Shown: positions 56,501 through 64,000 of the stretch, in pieces
How the letters are laid out: each line of letters begins with the position of its first letter
Position numbering within the stretch: position 1 is the first letter of the stretch
Assembly (NCBI GenBank): GCA_963681505.1
Contig: OY811986.1
Coordinates: 858,140-922,139, forward strand
Direction of reading: 5' to 3'
Length of the DNA: 64,000 bases
Source of the DNA: Eunapius fragilis
Taxonomy: Eukaryota; Porifera; Demospongiae; Spongillida; Spongillidae
The notes under the pieces: model-generated
The model's database searches: none
Seen by the model: the letters and a program-made list of their open reading frames with translations, nothing else
What the model was told of the DNA's origin: nothing
Position numbers and translations under genes: made by a program

Positions 56501-57308
56501 TTAAATATGCGTACATTTCAATTGCATGCATCAACTTTTTTTGCTGACCAGTACAGGTAATGGTTCGTGGCAATGATTATTCATATGTGTAGAAACATAC
56601 CCTCCCTCACCTTATGATGTACCTCACCTTATATGGCTATGCCTCTTGTCCCTCACCTTATATGGCTATGCCTCTTGTCCCTCACCTTATATGGCTATGC
56701 TCTTGTTCCTCACCTTATATGGCATGCTAGAATGTCACAATGGGCCCATCCTTCTTGCAGGATCATCCAGGACTTTGTTGTGAGGGAGCAGACAGGAGCC
56801 GTCACCTCCCCATCACATGACAATCACAAGGCGAGGAGGGCCCAGAAGGGTGGAGTTATGGCTTCTGTGTTTACCGGAAAGTCACATCATAATGAGATGA
56901 CCTTTGAACTTTCACTGGAAATAAATCGCAAGATGCAGTCAGTCCTAGAGGATGCTCTGTTGAAGAATATCATGCTCAAGGTATCGTGTGTGTGCTGGAT
57001 GGTTGTGAGCTCAAGGTATCATGTGTGTGCTGGATGATGGGTGGGTCAAAGAGCTAGTGAGCTATACACAGAACAAAATCATTCAGTTGTTTTAAAAAAA
57101 CAGCATACATTCATTTCCCTATGAATTATTAACTTCAAATGATGTGCATTGCTGTTGCAGCTGGCACAGCTGATTTGGTTAGCAGTTGTGATCAGTACAA
57201 CCATTGTGATTGGTGTTGTTAACTGCCCTTTAGGAGAACATTGACACACTGGGCAATGAGATAGCAAGGCTCTCTGCACTGCAGCAAAGTCAGGCCCTGA
57301 GCAGATGA
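45297..57308 (+). CDS. CCDC186: CCDC186 orthologue, long isoform (20 exons)
   Basis: Long coiled-coil protein; the animal family (C. elegans CCCP-1) binds RAB2 and works in trans-Golgi/dense-core vesicle sorting. Exons: 45,297-45,538, 45,924-46,658, 47,842-47,923, 48,465-48,494, 48,713-49,345, 49,714-49,848, 49,910-49,988, 51,244-51,354, 51,505-51,609, 52,064-52,249, 52,576-52,718, 53,298-53,478, 54,048-54,122, 54,285-54,369, 54,459-54,538, 54,902-54,933, 55,623-55,785, 55,993-56,165, 56,761-56,980, 57,234-57,308. About 1,187 residues (human about 900). Residues 1-325 are acidic and low-complexity; coiled coil follows, including 21-residue repeats (about 371-550). Family marks: LNIKLKWAQGKLK (about 663), GGVMAS, FELSLEINRKMQSVLEDALL and ENIDTLGNEI at the end. 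Exon 3 has a GC donor (AAG|GCAAGA). Exon 7 ends one base out of phase with exon 8. Confidence 0.92.
46690..47395. repeat. 17-bp minisatellite
   Basis: About 40 copies of GGGCAGGAGAGGGTTAA in CCDC186 intron 2. Confidence 0.96.
47487..47745. repeat. CACACCACACCACTGCA repeat
   Basis: Degenerate tandem repeat with a higher-order unit of about 120 bp (both copies contain CACCATTGACACACC-ACACCAATGACACACC). Confidence 0.92.
47935..48295. repeat. GATGGTGGAGGTGGTAGTGA minisatellite
   Basis: Degenerate repeat starting 12 bp after the GC donor of CCDC186 exon 3. Confidence 0.92.
48592..48676. repeat. (TG)n microsatellite
   Basis: TG/TTTG tract in CCDC186 intron 4. Confidence 0.95.
48740..49249 (+). 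repeat. Coding 63-bp repeat in CCDC186 exon 5, eight copies
   Basis: Eight near-identical units encode HQEMVTSLEHQLKEE plus a variable end: GDRSLR, RDRSLR or GDKSLR. A ninth, diverged start (HQEMVKSKDQLLE) closes the array. Twenty-one residues are exactly three heptads, so the coiled coil is preserved however many copies are present. The G/R variants alternate over the first six units, showing growth by 126-bp doublets. Confidence 0.95.
49411..49554. repeat. Poly-G (49,411-49,428) and poly-C (49,531-49,554) runs
   Basis: Homopolymers in CCDC186 intron 5, lengths likely unreliable. Confidence 0.85.
50156..50161 (+). promoter_or_regulatory. TATA-like box of an internal CCDC186 promoter
   Basis: TATATA in GCTATATAGGAG, 63 bp before the ATG of the alternative first exon. 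Confidence 0.45.
50219..50272 (+). CDS. CCDC186: Alternative first exon of CCDC186 (myristoylated short isoform)
   Basis: An ATG-initiated 54-nt open stretch, MGNSSSRRKKGSDKEDTP, ends exactly at a strong donor (CCG|GTAAGT) in phase 0. That matches the phase-0 start of the next CCDC186 exon (51,244). MGNSSS is a classical N-myristoylation site (Gly2, Ser6), followed by a basic RRKK cluster that would strengthen membrane binding. A TATA-like box precedes it. The product would be 560 residues, lacking the acidic N-terminus and the 21-residue repeats but keeping the conserved coiled coil and C-terminus. Transcript evidence is lacking. Confidence 0.7.
51140..51242. repeat. (CA)n microsatellite abutting an acceptor
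   Basis: CA tract running straight into the acceptor ACACCAG of CCDC186 exon 8. A similar tract (51,427-51,500) abuts the acceptor ACAACAG of exon 9. Confidence 0.95.
51800..51985. repeat. 29-32-bp minisatellite
   Basis: Six copies of a unit with CCCTACAGTTCACCTCTCCT. Each copy carries a potential acceptor (CTACAG) in CCDC186 intron 9. Confidence 0.9.
52310..52460. repeat. GGGGCTATGGTGGAGGGG repeat
   Basis: Degenerate tandem repeat in CCDC186 intron 10. Confidence 0.85.
52720..53165. repeat. G-rich degenerate repeats
   Basis: GGGTGGGGAAGGTGGGAGGA-type (52,720-52,885) and GGGGGAGGTTGGTATCAG-type (52,975-53,155) repeats in CCDC186 intron 11. Confidence 0.85.
53479..53652. repeat. (GT)n microsatellite starting at a splice donor
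   Basis: The donor of CCDC186 exon 12 (GCCAAG|GTGTGT) is the first unit of the repeat. Confidence 0.95.
54539..54880. repeat. 20-bp minisatellite starting at a splice donor
   Basis: About 17 copies of GTAGGTGTGGTTACACATGG. The first copy supplies the donor of CCDC186 exon 15, and every unit repeats the same GTAGGT donor-like sequence. Confidence 0.95.
55170..55470 (-). pseudogene. Retroelement C-terminal domain fragment, second copy
   Basis: Minus-strand pieces RKHTQNDYKCAELSWKCIPL, VVECYGAWGPGALK and, further on, LIRANARAILSRSYS match the fragment at 31,232-31,615. It sits antisense in CCDC186 intron 16 and is broken by a deletion near 55,270. Confidence 0.65.
55920..55985. repeat. 22-bp repeat, three copies
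   Basis: Tandem TATGGATTAACCCTTGTCCT units, the last running into the acceptor of CCDC186 exon 18. Confidence 0.85.
56615..56725. repeat. 29-bp repeat, four copies
   Basis: CCTCACCTTATATGGCTATG-containing units in CCDC186 intron 18. Confidence 0.88.
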
Positions 57309-57484
57309 TGATGGAGGAGCCGTCATGCACAGTTGTTGTACGCTGTGTTCAATCTGACATATAGACTATTTCCTTCACACATGTATGTGCCAGCTCTTTT
57401 TATCCCCACATAGAACCAATTATTCAGCACAGGTCTACGTGTATTCATTGTTTTTAAACAGACCGAGTTAATTACTTGAAGGGT

Positions 57485-57790
57485 TGTGTGGAGAGGAGAG
57501 GTGTGGAGGTGACATGGTGTGGAGGGGACATGGTGTGGATGGTGTGGAGGGACAGATGTGGAGGTGACATGGTGTGGAAGTGACATGGTGCGGAGACGAT
57601 GTGGAGGGGACATGGTCTGGAGGGACAGATGTGGAGGGGACATGGTCTGGAGGGACAGATGTGGAGGTGACATGGTGTGGAGGGACAGATGTGGAGGTGA
57701 CATGGTGTGAAGGACATGGTCTGGAGGGACAGGTGTGGAGGTGACATGGTGTGGAAGGGATCTGGTGTAAAGGGGACAGATTTGGAGGGG
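57485..57790. repeat. GTGGAGGTGACATGGTGTGG minisatellite downstream of CCDC186
   Basis: Degenerate 12-30-bp units, beginning about 175 bp after the stop codon. Confidence 0.9.
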
Positions 57791-57799
57791 GTACGGTGG

Positions 57800-59262
57800 G
57801 ACAACCAAACATGATCAGAACTTGATTTAGTATAATTAATCCTTGGACATTTGTTGTCAAATTACATTTATTTCATAAGTGTATGACAAATATGGTATGT
57901 GTAGGTTACAGATCATTATGATCTCATGTGACATCTAAACTTTATTGGTACTTGGACAGTTCAATTAAAACTGCAGATAAAATGGTGAGATACAAAAACA
58001 GAAAGCCAACAGCATGAAAAAATGCGGTATAATTTATTATATGGATCATATTGTTGCTGTTTGAGGGCCTCATTATTATTTGCACTCTTAGTCAGTGTAG
58101 TAACCATGGTGATGCAACTCTTTCATTTCACATTTTGTAGTCATGTGCTTGAGAGGCATTATATATAGATGATTTCGGCGAATTATTAAAAGGGGGCGAG
58201 CCCACCATATAAGGACATTTTTGCCAACCAATTACCATATTTTGCCCTCCAATTACAATATTCAAACTAATTACTGTATGGTAAAATTATGGTACAGCAA
58301 CGGTATAGCTAGCAAGCCCCCGTTTAATAATTCGCCGAAATCATCTATAGAGTTCAGTTTATGCTGACATTCAGATGACTGAACATGGCTCAATCCCCTT
58401 GTTACACTGCTGGCTCTACCAGATTCAGTCCATTGGTGTGTTACAATCCGATGTTCTAAGTGTGGCAGGTGAATCTGACGACAAGGAAGGGTCCAAAGGA
58501 GCATTTTGAACGTACACAAAAGCAGACTTAGTTGAATGCAAAAGTCAAGCATTGTCCTGCATACATACTAGAATGGTCAGATCAAATGTGTAACTCTAGG
58601 TAAATTATTAATATTATAATATAAATTTAGTTATGTTTTTGTTTCCTTGCTTGTTACACCATGCCTTGAATATTGCCTTCCAATCCAATATACTTTTTCA
58701 TAGAGAATGTTTTTAGCTTCAGGTATATTCATTTTAATAATCATTGAATGCTATATGTGAATGGAAACTAATTACAGTTTGTATTCCTAGCCTAACCTGA
58801 AGAATGTTATGTTCCACATAAAGTGGTAGTGATGACACTGTTCCAGATGAATGCTATGGTTGTATTGGTATGCATGATGGTAGAGTTTAGTACCAATACA
58901 AACCCACCAGGTATTATTTTAGATGTCTTGTTTAAGGCTCTGCATAGTATTGCAGACCACACTACCCTTACAGTCCTTCAAACTGGATACTGATGGTTAC
59001 CAATGGCCCAGCTTAAATTTCTTTCAAATCTGTGCCAATCTCTCAGTTGAAAAGGACTTGACACTACTAAGGCGTGGTTATGACTATCAGTTGGGTAAAG
59101 GATGCATTATAAATTCTTCTATTAAAAGGTTATTCATTGCAAGTGCAAATTAAATGTAACCTTTGATTAAAACTATGCATGCCTTGTTTTTTTAGTTGTA
59201 TATTCATGTTATTATAATGTGTACAGGAAAATAATAATAATGATCAATGATAAATATTATTA
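57800..59262. other. Intergenic, no gene recognised
   Basis: AT-rich sequence with one MITE (58,164-58,349). GAGAATGTTTTTA at 58,702 resembles the end of the foldback at 20,316-20,585. Confidence 0.5.
58164..58349. mobile_element. 186-bp MITE with 27-bp inverted termini
   Basis: Perfect 27-bp arms (58,164-58,190 and 58,323-58,349) containing GATGATTTCGGCGAATTATT, followed inward by GGGGGC/GCCCCC. The ends are TATA; a TA target-site duplication would fit a Tc1/mariner-type origin. Confidence 0.9.
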
Positions 59263-62200
59263 TTACTTAGAATTATAACCTGAACCACTACTATGCAAGC
59301 ATACTACCGGCATAAGCTTTGCTTGCTTAAGTTTTGCTTTGTTCAGATCAGGAAAATCAGACTTCCGCTTTTGTGTGCTGCATTTAGCTTCAACATCTGA
59401 CTGCAGTGAGTCCAGAGGTATGTGAACCTTCACTCCTTTACACTTGGTCCAAGTATCCAGTGTGCCCCCCTCTTTGGGGGTATCCCCTCTGCCCCATGTG
59501 AATGCCATAAGATATTCACTCTCTGCAACAAAACAATTTCTTTTCAAGAAGCCATTGTGCACACGTACGGCTGCACCAAGCTGGATGGCATTATCAATTT
59601 GTTTGAAGGAATCCTCTTGTATCTCCCTGGAGAACAGCTCATGGTATTTGTTTGAAATGGCGCCTGGTGAACGTTGACTGCTTTCAAAGTACTTTGAACC
59701 ATCCCAATGACAGGGGAGGTGCAAAGTTAAAGAACCAACATCCTCAAGCAGGTAAAGTTGAACAGCAAGATGATCTGTGTAACAGAGATATCATTAACTC
59801 ATGTACAGCTTCAAGGCTGTCAGCTGTGCGTCTATTGGTATGTGCTAATTAATTTTCCTTTACAACATCGACCATAGATGTACACCAATTAAAAGCAATG
59901 AGGCCATGTTAAAAGTAAGCATTGTTTTCAACTGTGGCCTTGAATACAAGGCACATGGCAGTACAACTTTTTAAAATAGATAGCACATCCAGACATAGAA
60001 CACAAACATACAAGCGATGCTTTCACTCCGGGAGCATTATCCAGCTTCCATGACCTCTTTAGGAGATAAAATGGTTCTCCAACATGGTTTTGGACAAACG
60101 TGCACAGAAGCTTTCGTGGTTATAGAGATAAGCACGTTTAAGCATGAGTCGTTTCCCCTCCGACGGGGATGGAGGGAGGGAGTGGGGGGTGGGGATTATA
60201 TGCAATATTGTACGGGATTTTCATCACACAAGAGAAGAAACATAAACAAACATAACTTCTTAAGATGCTCCAATAGCCTTCGTAAGTAGTAGGTATTAAA
60301 CTACTTAATTGATGTGAACATTTGAGGTAGCAGTAAAGATTTTCTCAAAGAAAGTGGCAAAAAAAAGCTTGATCAGAATATCCAGGCTAATGCATTTTAA
60401 ATTTATGTTTTTCATTATCTTTCAAAATGAACAAGGCAAGGAGAGCAAATATACGTTTGTCAAACAGCTATCTGCACTATGTCCAATAACATGGAGAGTA
60501 CAAAACCATAAGGAACACTCAAACGTCTTCAACTTTGGTATGTTAAGTCCTGTCCCTATAGGTTTGTTCAGATCATTGGTTTTTACCATATCCATTATAT
60601 GGAGGCATTGTTGAGCAAAGTAAGGTCACATTTCTCAGTCAATTTTAATCTACGTCTATACCCAAATACCTGATACTGGATACCCCAGATAGCCTAGCAC
60701 ACAGCCAATACACCATCTGGATATAAAGCTCATGTCCAGAGGACAACAGGACCATATTAGGCATTTCTAGTTGGGGAAAATGAGGCAAAGAACGAGACAG
60801 TAGATTTGTTGTCACTGGATGGATCTCATCCCATGACACAGAAAGAAAGCTACATGTATAGAGCAACTCTGTGTACTATGAAGCTAAAGGTAGTATTTAC
60901 TATATTGTCTTCAGGGTTGGTTGTAACTTAGTGGTTACACCAATGCCTTGACTGTATTCATGTGGATATACACACTGGTTGTGCATACATTGACATGTTT
61001 TTTACTTCTACCCTCTAACTCACAGCTCAATTGAAAGATTCATCCCGTTCCATTATACACACTGGCAATCATCACTCAAAATCACTCTTCACTCAGCACA
61101 CCCACACCCATCATTCATTCAAACCACTCACCCCACCTTACTCCAATAACTCTCCCACTTCTTCACTCCCTCACCCACCACTCACTCTCCCACTCATACA
61201 CTCACCACCCACTCACTCCTTCTTACACTCACTCACTCATACACTCACCCACCCACTCACTCAGTCACTCACTCATACACACCCATCCACTCACTCAACA
61301 TTTACTCAAACCACTCACCACACCTTACTCCAATAATAACTCTCCCACTTCTTCACTCATTCACTCACTTCTTCACTCATTCACTCACCCACTCACTCAC
61401 TCATTCACTCTGGAACCCTATCCAGCCATCTTCAACATGCTTTGTTTTTCTATCTGATAAAAATTATCAATCCATAACCTTATGTTAATATGCATGACAC
61501 CCACAAATTCATCATGCCTCATCAGTAAGAACTGTTCATAATGCAGGCTATTAATAATGATTGTTGTGCATGCAAGCCTCACTTCATTGCACATTACAAC
61601 AACTGATGCTACAAACATCTATACTCTCAATAGTCATATCGTTGTCCCCCCCCCCCCCCCCCCCCCCCTCCTCCCTGTTCATAAATTTTCACTTGCCATA
61701 CACTGGATGGACACCAACTTATGCGAGTGATGCGAGTGTACAAATGGTGTAGCAAAGAGTGTTAGGACATAGATTTGTACAAGTGAAGAAAAACATTCTC
61801 CAATGAGAAAGTTGGTAGGGTTGGAGGCGAATGTAGTGTTAAAAAGGACGGGAACAAGGCATAAACCTATATTTTGCTTTTTTTTTTTTTTTGGTTTTGT
61901 TACATTTCAAGTACTAAATATTAAATAATGCAATTAAACGCCGCGGCGTTTTATTGTGGTATAACAAATTTGGGCTATTCCATTATTTAATTATACACCC
62001 CCTACAGATGACAATAAAGGGGGTATAGGGAATATGTCTCGGGGGGTGGTTATTTAAATGCCTGTCCCTAGGGGTTAGAAGGCATAATAGAAGCTTGTCC
62101 CAGGGGGGAGGGGAACAACATAGAGCTTGTCCAAGGTCCAAGGGGGGGGGGGGGGGGGGGGGGGGACAAAACAGATGTTTGTCCAGGGGGCATTTACTAG

Positions 62201-62758
62201 TCTGTCTCGGGGAGGTGTAGATATAATACAAGCTTGTTCAGGGGTGCTTTTATACATTGTCCGGGGGGTATGTTTGCAATTATTGTCATCTGTAGAGGTG
62301 AACGGTTAAATAATGGAATAGCCCAATCGAGGGCATAGACCAGTTTTTTAGGGTGGGGGGGCTAATTGTGGTTGGGGGTTTAGACTCGCGATACGAAAGG
62401 GAGGGGCAGGGGGGGCTAAAGCCCCCGCTGCCCCTCCGCCCTCCCCCCTTGTCTACGCCCTTGCCAATGTCGGTGAACTGCACTCGAGTCTGCACTGCAA
62501 TGAGTCAAGGACCAGCAGGCCACAATATACTATGTAGAAGGGTCGTACGGGCCCAAGAACCTACTAAGTGATAAGTGAAGTCAACTTACCAGCCCAAGCC
62601 GCTCCACCGCTTACAAGCTCGATGTTTTCCGGTTTTAACATAAACTCATTTTTGATGACGTCTCTTGCTTTTTCCAGCATTTTACGATAGATGACTTTAC
62701 TCATCTTTAGGAAGTCGGGTCCTCGACCAGCCGTCCCCACTATGCTGACGCGTGTCAT
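59263..62758 (-). CDS. SLOG/Rossmann-like protein, two exons
   Basis: Exon 1 62,590-62,758 (ATG at 62,758) and exon 2 59,263-59,774, joined in phase 1 by donor GGCTG|GTAAGT and acceptor TTACACAG; 226 residues. The join restores the continuous motif VSGGAAWADHLAVQLYL. The start MTRVSIVGTAGRG is a glycine-rich nucleotide-binding-like turn. SGGA-x-W-x-D resembles the SLOG (LOG/DprA/YpsA-type) core, and later come LHLPCHWDG, GFLKRN and AFTWGRGDTPKEGGTLDTW. I recall uncharacterised fungal, algal and phage-related proteins with the same series of motifs (IVGTAGRG, SGGAAWADH, FTWG, KDGGT-DTW), so this family may have moved by horizontal transfer. Substrate unknown. The 2.8-kb intron holds a MITE, a half foldback and CACTCACTCA repeats. 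The last 40 residues are Lys-rich and family-unlike. Confidence 0.85.
61080..61405. repeat. CACTCACTCATACACTCACC repeat
   Basis: Degenerate 4-bp-based repeat in the SLOG gene intron. A C-run lies at 61,646-61,668. Confidence 0.88.
61783..61860. mobile_element. Half copy of the foldback family
   Basis: GAAAAACATTCTCCAATGAG, AAAGTTGGTAGGG and TTAAAAAGGACGGGAACAAG follow the order of the left arm at 20,316-20,400, with no facing right arm. Confidence 0.65.
61972..62325. mobile_element. MITE, GGGCTATTCCATT family, copy 3
   Basis: About 44-bp inverted ends: GGGCTATTCCATTATTTAAT at left and its complement at 62,282-62,325, with CTACAGATGACAAT at the inner edge. 354 bp, containing a G-run at 62,140-62,165. 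Non-coding. Confidence 0.92.
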
Positions 62759-63709
62759 TCTGCATCACGTGCGCAAAAGCCTAACTACCGTACTGACAAG
62801 ACGTTTTGGCGGCGACTATTTGGCGGAAGGCTCCGCCAACTGTGCCGCCATGAACATAATATTAAATTTTTTCCGCCAACATGTTATCAGCGGATCCAAG
62901 GCTTCGCTGAAGGGGGCGGGGGGAGGGACATTACGCACATAATAGTATAAGTATCCGTAGACCTATGGCTCTTAATCTTGCCCTGCTAAATGATTACCGT
63001 ACATGTAAATGTACAATGCACAGACATACGGCGCCTGCAGTGTTCATACCGGTACTACTACATACCCGGTAGCGGGTCGGCCATACGAAGTAATTCCTTT
63101 CTCCCCGCTATACAACTGATACTGTTCAATTCATGGAAGGCTGACCCGACGGCTGAGCCGTGCACCCAGTCGATTCAATGACGGTGCATCTGAATCAGAA
63201 TCCGATTCAGATCTTTCTGATGCTGAGGTTGACGACAAACTTCACTCCAATGTTCTATGGAATGACGAGCGACCATTTCCCTCCAGGCCTTGCCTCCACC
63301 CCCTTCGTATGGACATACTACGAAACAGATTACGCGATGCATTTTTATGCCGGGTTCATGGCCGTAAGCCAAGACCCCATAACGCTCGCTCTTCGACCCG
63401 AAATAGGATGGGCGGTCGCTGACGACAGCGAGAATCAGCAGAGTATTAAGGGTTTACGTAAACGTTAGAACTAATACAGCAAATTAGGGTAGTGTGTACT
63501 TTGTGTCCATAACGGCTGGGTTCTTAGAATTGCATAGGATCGTGAATTTTTGTACACTTGTTGCATTGCATGTTAGTACTTGTGCAAAAATTATTGCGCG
63601 TTGAAAACAGTAACACCAAACACTGCGTTTTCCCATCACCCCTGTGAAGTAACTTGAACCAATAGATGTTTAAGATGATGCATTTAGCAATGGATGTGAA
63701 AGTTTAGAT
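62759..63709. other. Mostly unassigned; possible exon-like open frame
   Basis: A plus-strand frame without a start (about 63,130-63,417) contains an acidic run ASESESDSDLSDAEVDD followed by basic sequence. An overlapping frame (63,160-63,468) has an ATG but less protein-like composition. Neither is recognised. Confidence 0.3.
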
Positions 63710-63807
63710 TCAATGTTTCCGTAGCAACCCCGCGGCAAAGACGGCAGCTGCTCCCATGGCAACAGCTGCTCCAGCCACTGCGGCTCCTCCAAGGATTCGC
63801 AGGCTAT
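63710..63807 (-). CDS. Tail-anchor terminal exon T1 (partial gene)
   Basis: Minus-strand acceptor CTTTTAG opens a 98-nt exon in phase 1 encoding SLRILG then a Gly/Ala-rich span (GAAVAGAAVAMGAAAVFAAG) and the end LLRKH before TGA. Length, phase and layout (short linker, one span, basic end) match T3 and T4. Its upstream exon would lie past the window end. By analogy it may be another Ubl exon, but any gene with a tail anchor is possible. Confidence 0.55.
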
Positions 63808-64000
63808 CTAAAAGTGAAAGGGGAACAACGGTTATGTAATGGCTTGCCTCTTTCATAAGGCTATCATGTATTACTTTGACATCACCACCTTATAAGGTCA
63901 TGCTTCTGACATACACCCACGCAAAAAGGGAGAGGGGCAAGGCCATCACATTCCACTGTCAACAAACAGCCATATCAGGGACACTGCAACCTCAAGTACT

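Overview
The window looks like animal nuclear DNA, and a sponge is my best inference. The genes are metazoan families (a GRK4/5/6-type receptor kinase, TIGAR, CCDC186, an Ig-domain membrane protein) cut by many short GT-AG introns. The DNA between and inside them is packed with micro- and minisatellites, MITEs and retroelement scraps. No sequence search was possible, so the organism call rests on gene content and remembered resemblance of the repeat-derived peptides.

Layout, left to right. 54-11,870 (+): a complete 15-exon GRK5-like kinase of 557 codons whose first intron holds more than 2 kb of a 15-bp minisatellite. 13,081-13,653 (-): a single-Ubl gene without the diglycine end. 14-20 kb: gene-poor, with Ty3/gypsy remains, a TTC/TCC microsatellite and degenerate coding scraps. 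20.3-23.0 kb: foldback elements and a 1.3-kb inverted-repeat transposon. 22,372-25,321 (+): a secreted/membrane Ig-domain protein interrupted by a 200-N gap. 26-32 kb: MITE, G-rich repeat and retroelement debris. 32,854-34,702 (+): a 7-exon TIGAR orthologue with a GC-AG intron. 36.2-44.8 kb (-): ubiquitin-like exons and separate terminal exons that each encode a transmembrane tail. 45,297-57,308 (+): a 20-exon CCDC186 orthologue with a second, internal first exon encoding a likely myristoylated N-terminus. 59,263-62,758 (-): a two-exon SLOG/Rossmann-like protein. 63,710-63,807 (-): another orphan transmembrane-tail exon.

The most interesting thing is the minus-strand Ubl family. Three exons start with an ubiquitin-like MQIFV domain. 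All end in splice phase 1, none encodes the C-terminal GG, and they are followed on the same strand by terminal exons (four with TM segments) that all begin in the matching phase. They read as small membrane-anchored ubiquitin-like proteins that cannot be conjugated. For at least one Ubl exon several terminal exons seem available, as if the anchor were swapped by alternative splicing.

The genes do not form one pathway. GRK, the Ig receptor-like protein and CCDC186 (Golgi/secretory vesicle sorting in other animals) are all membrane or trafficking proteins, while TIGAR is metabolic. Many introns have microsatellites directly against their splice sites, so repeat expansion has been rebuilding introns throughout this locus.
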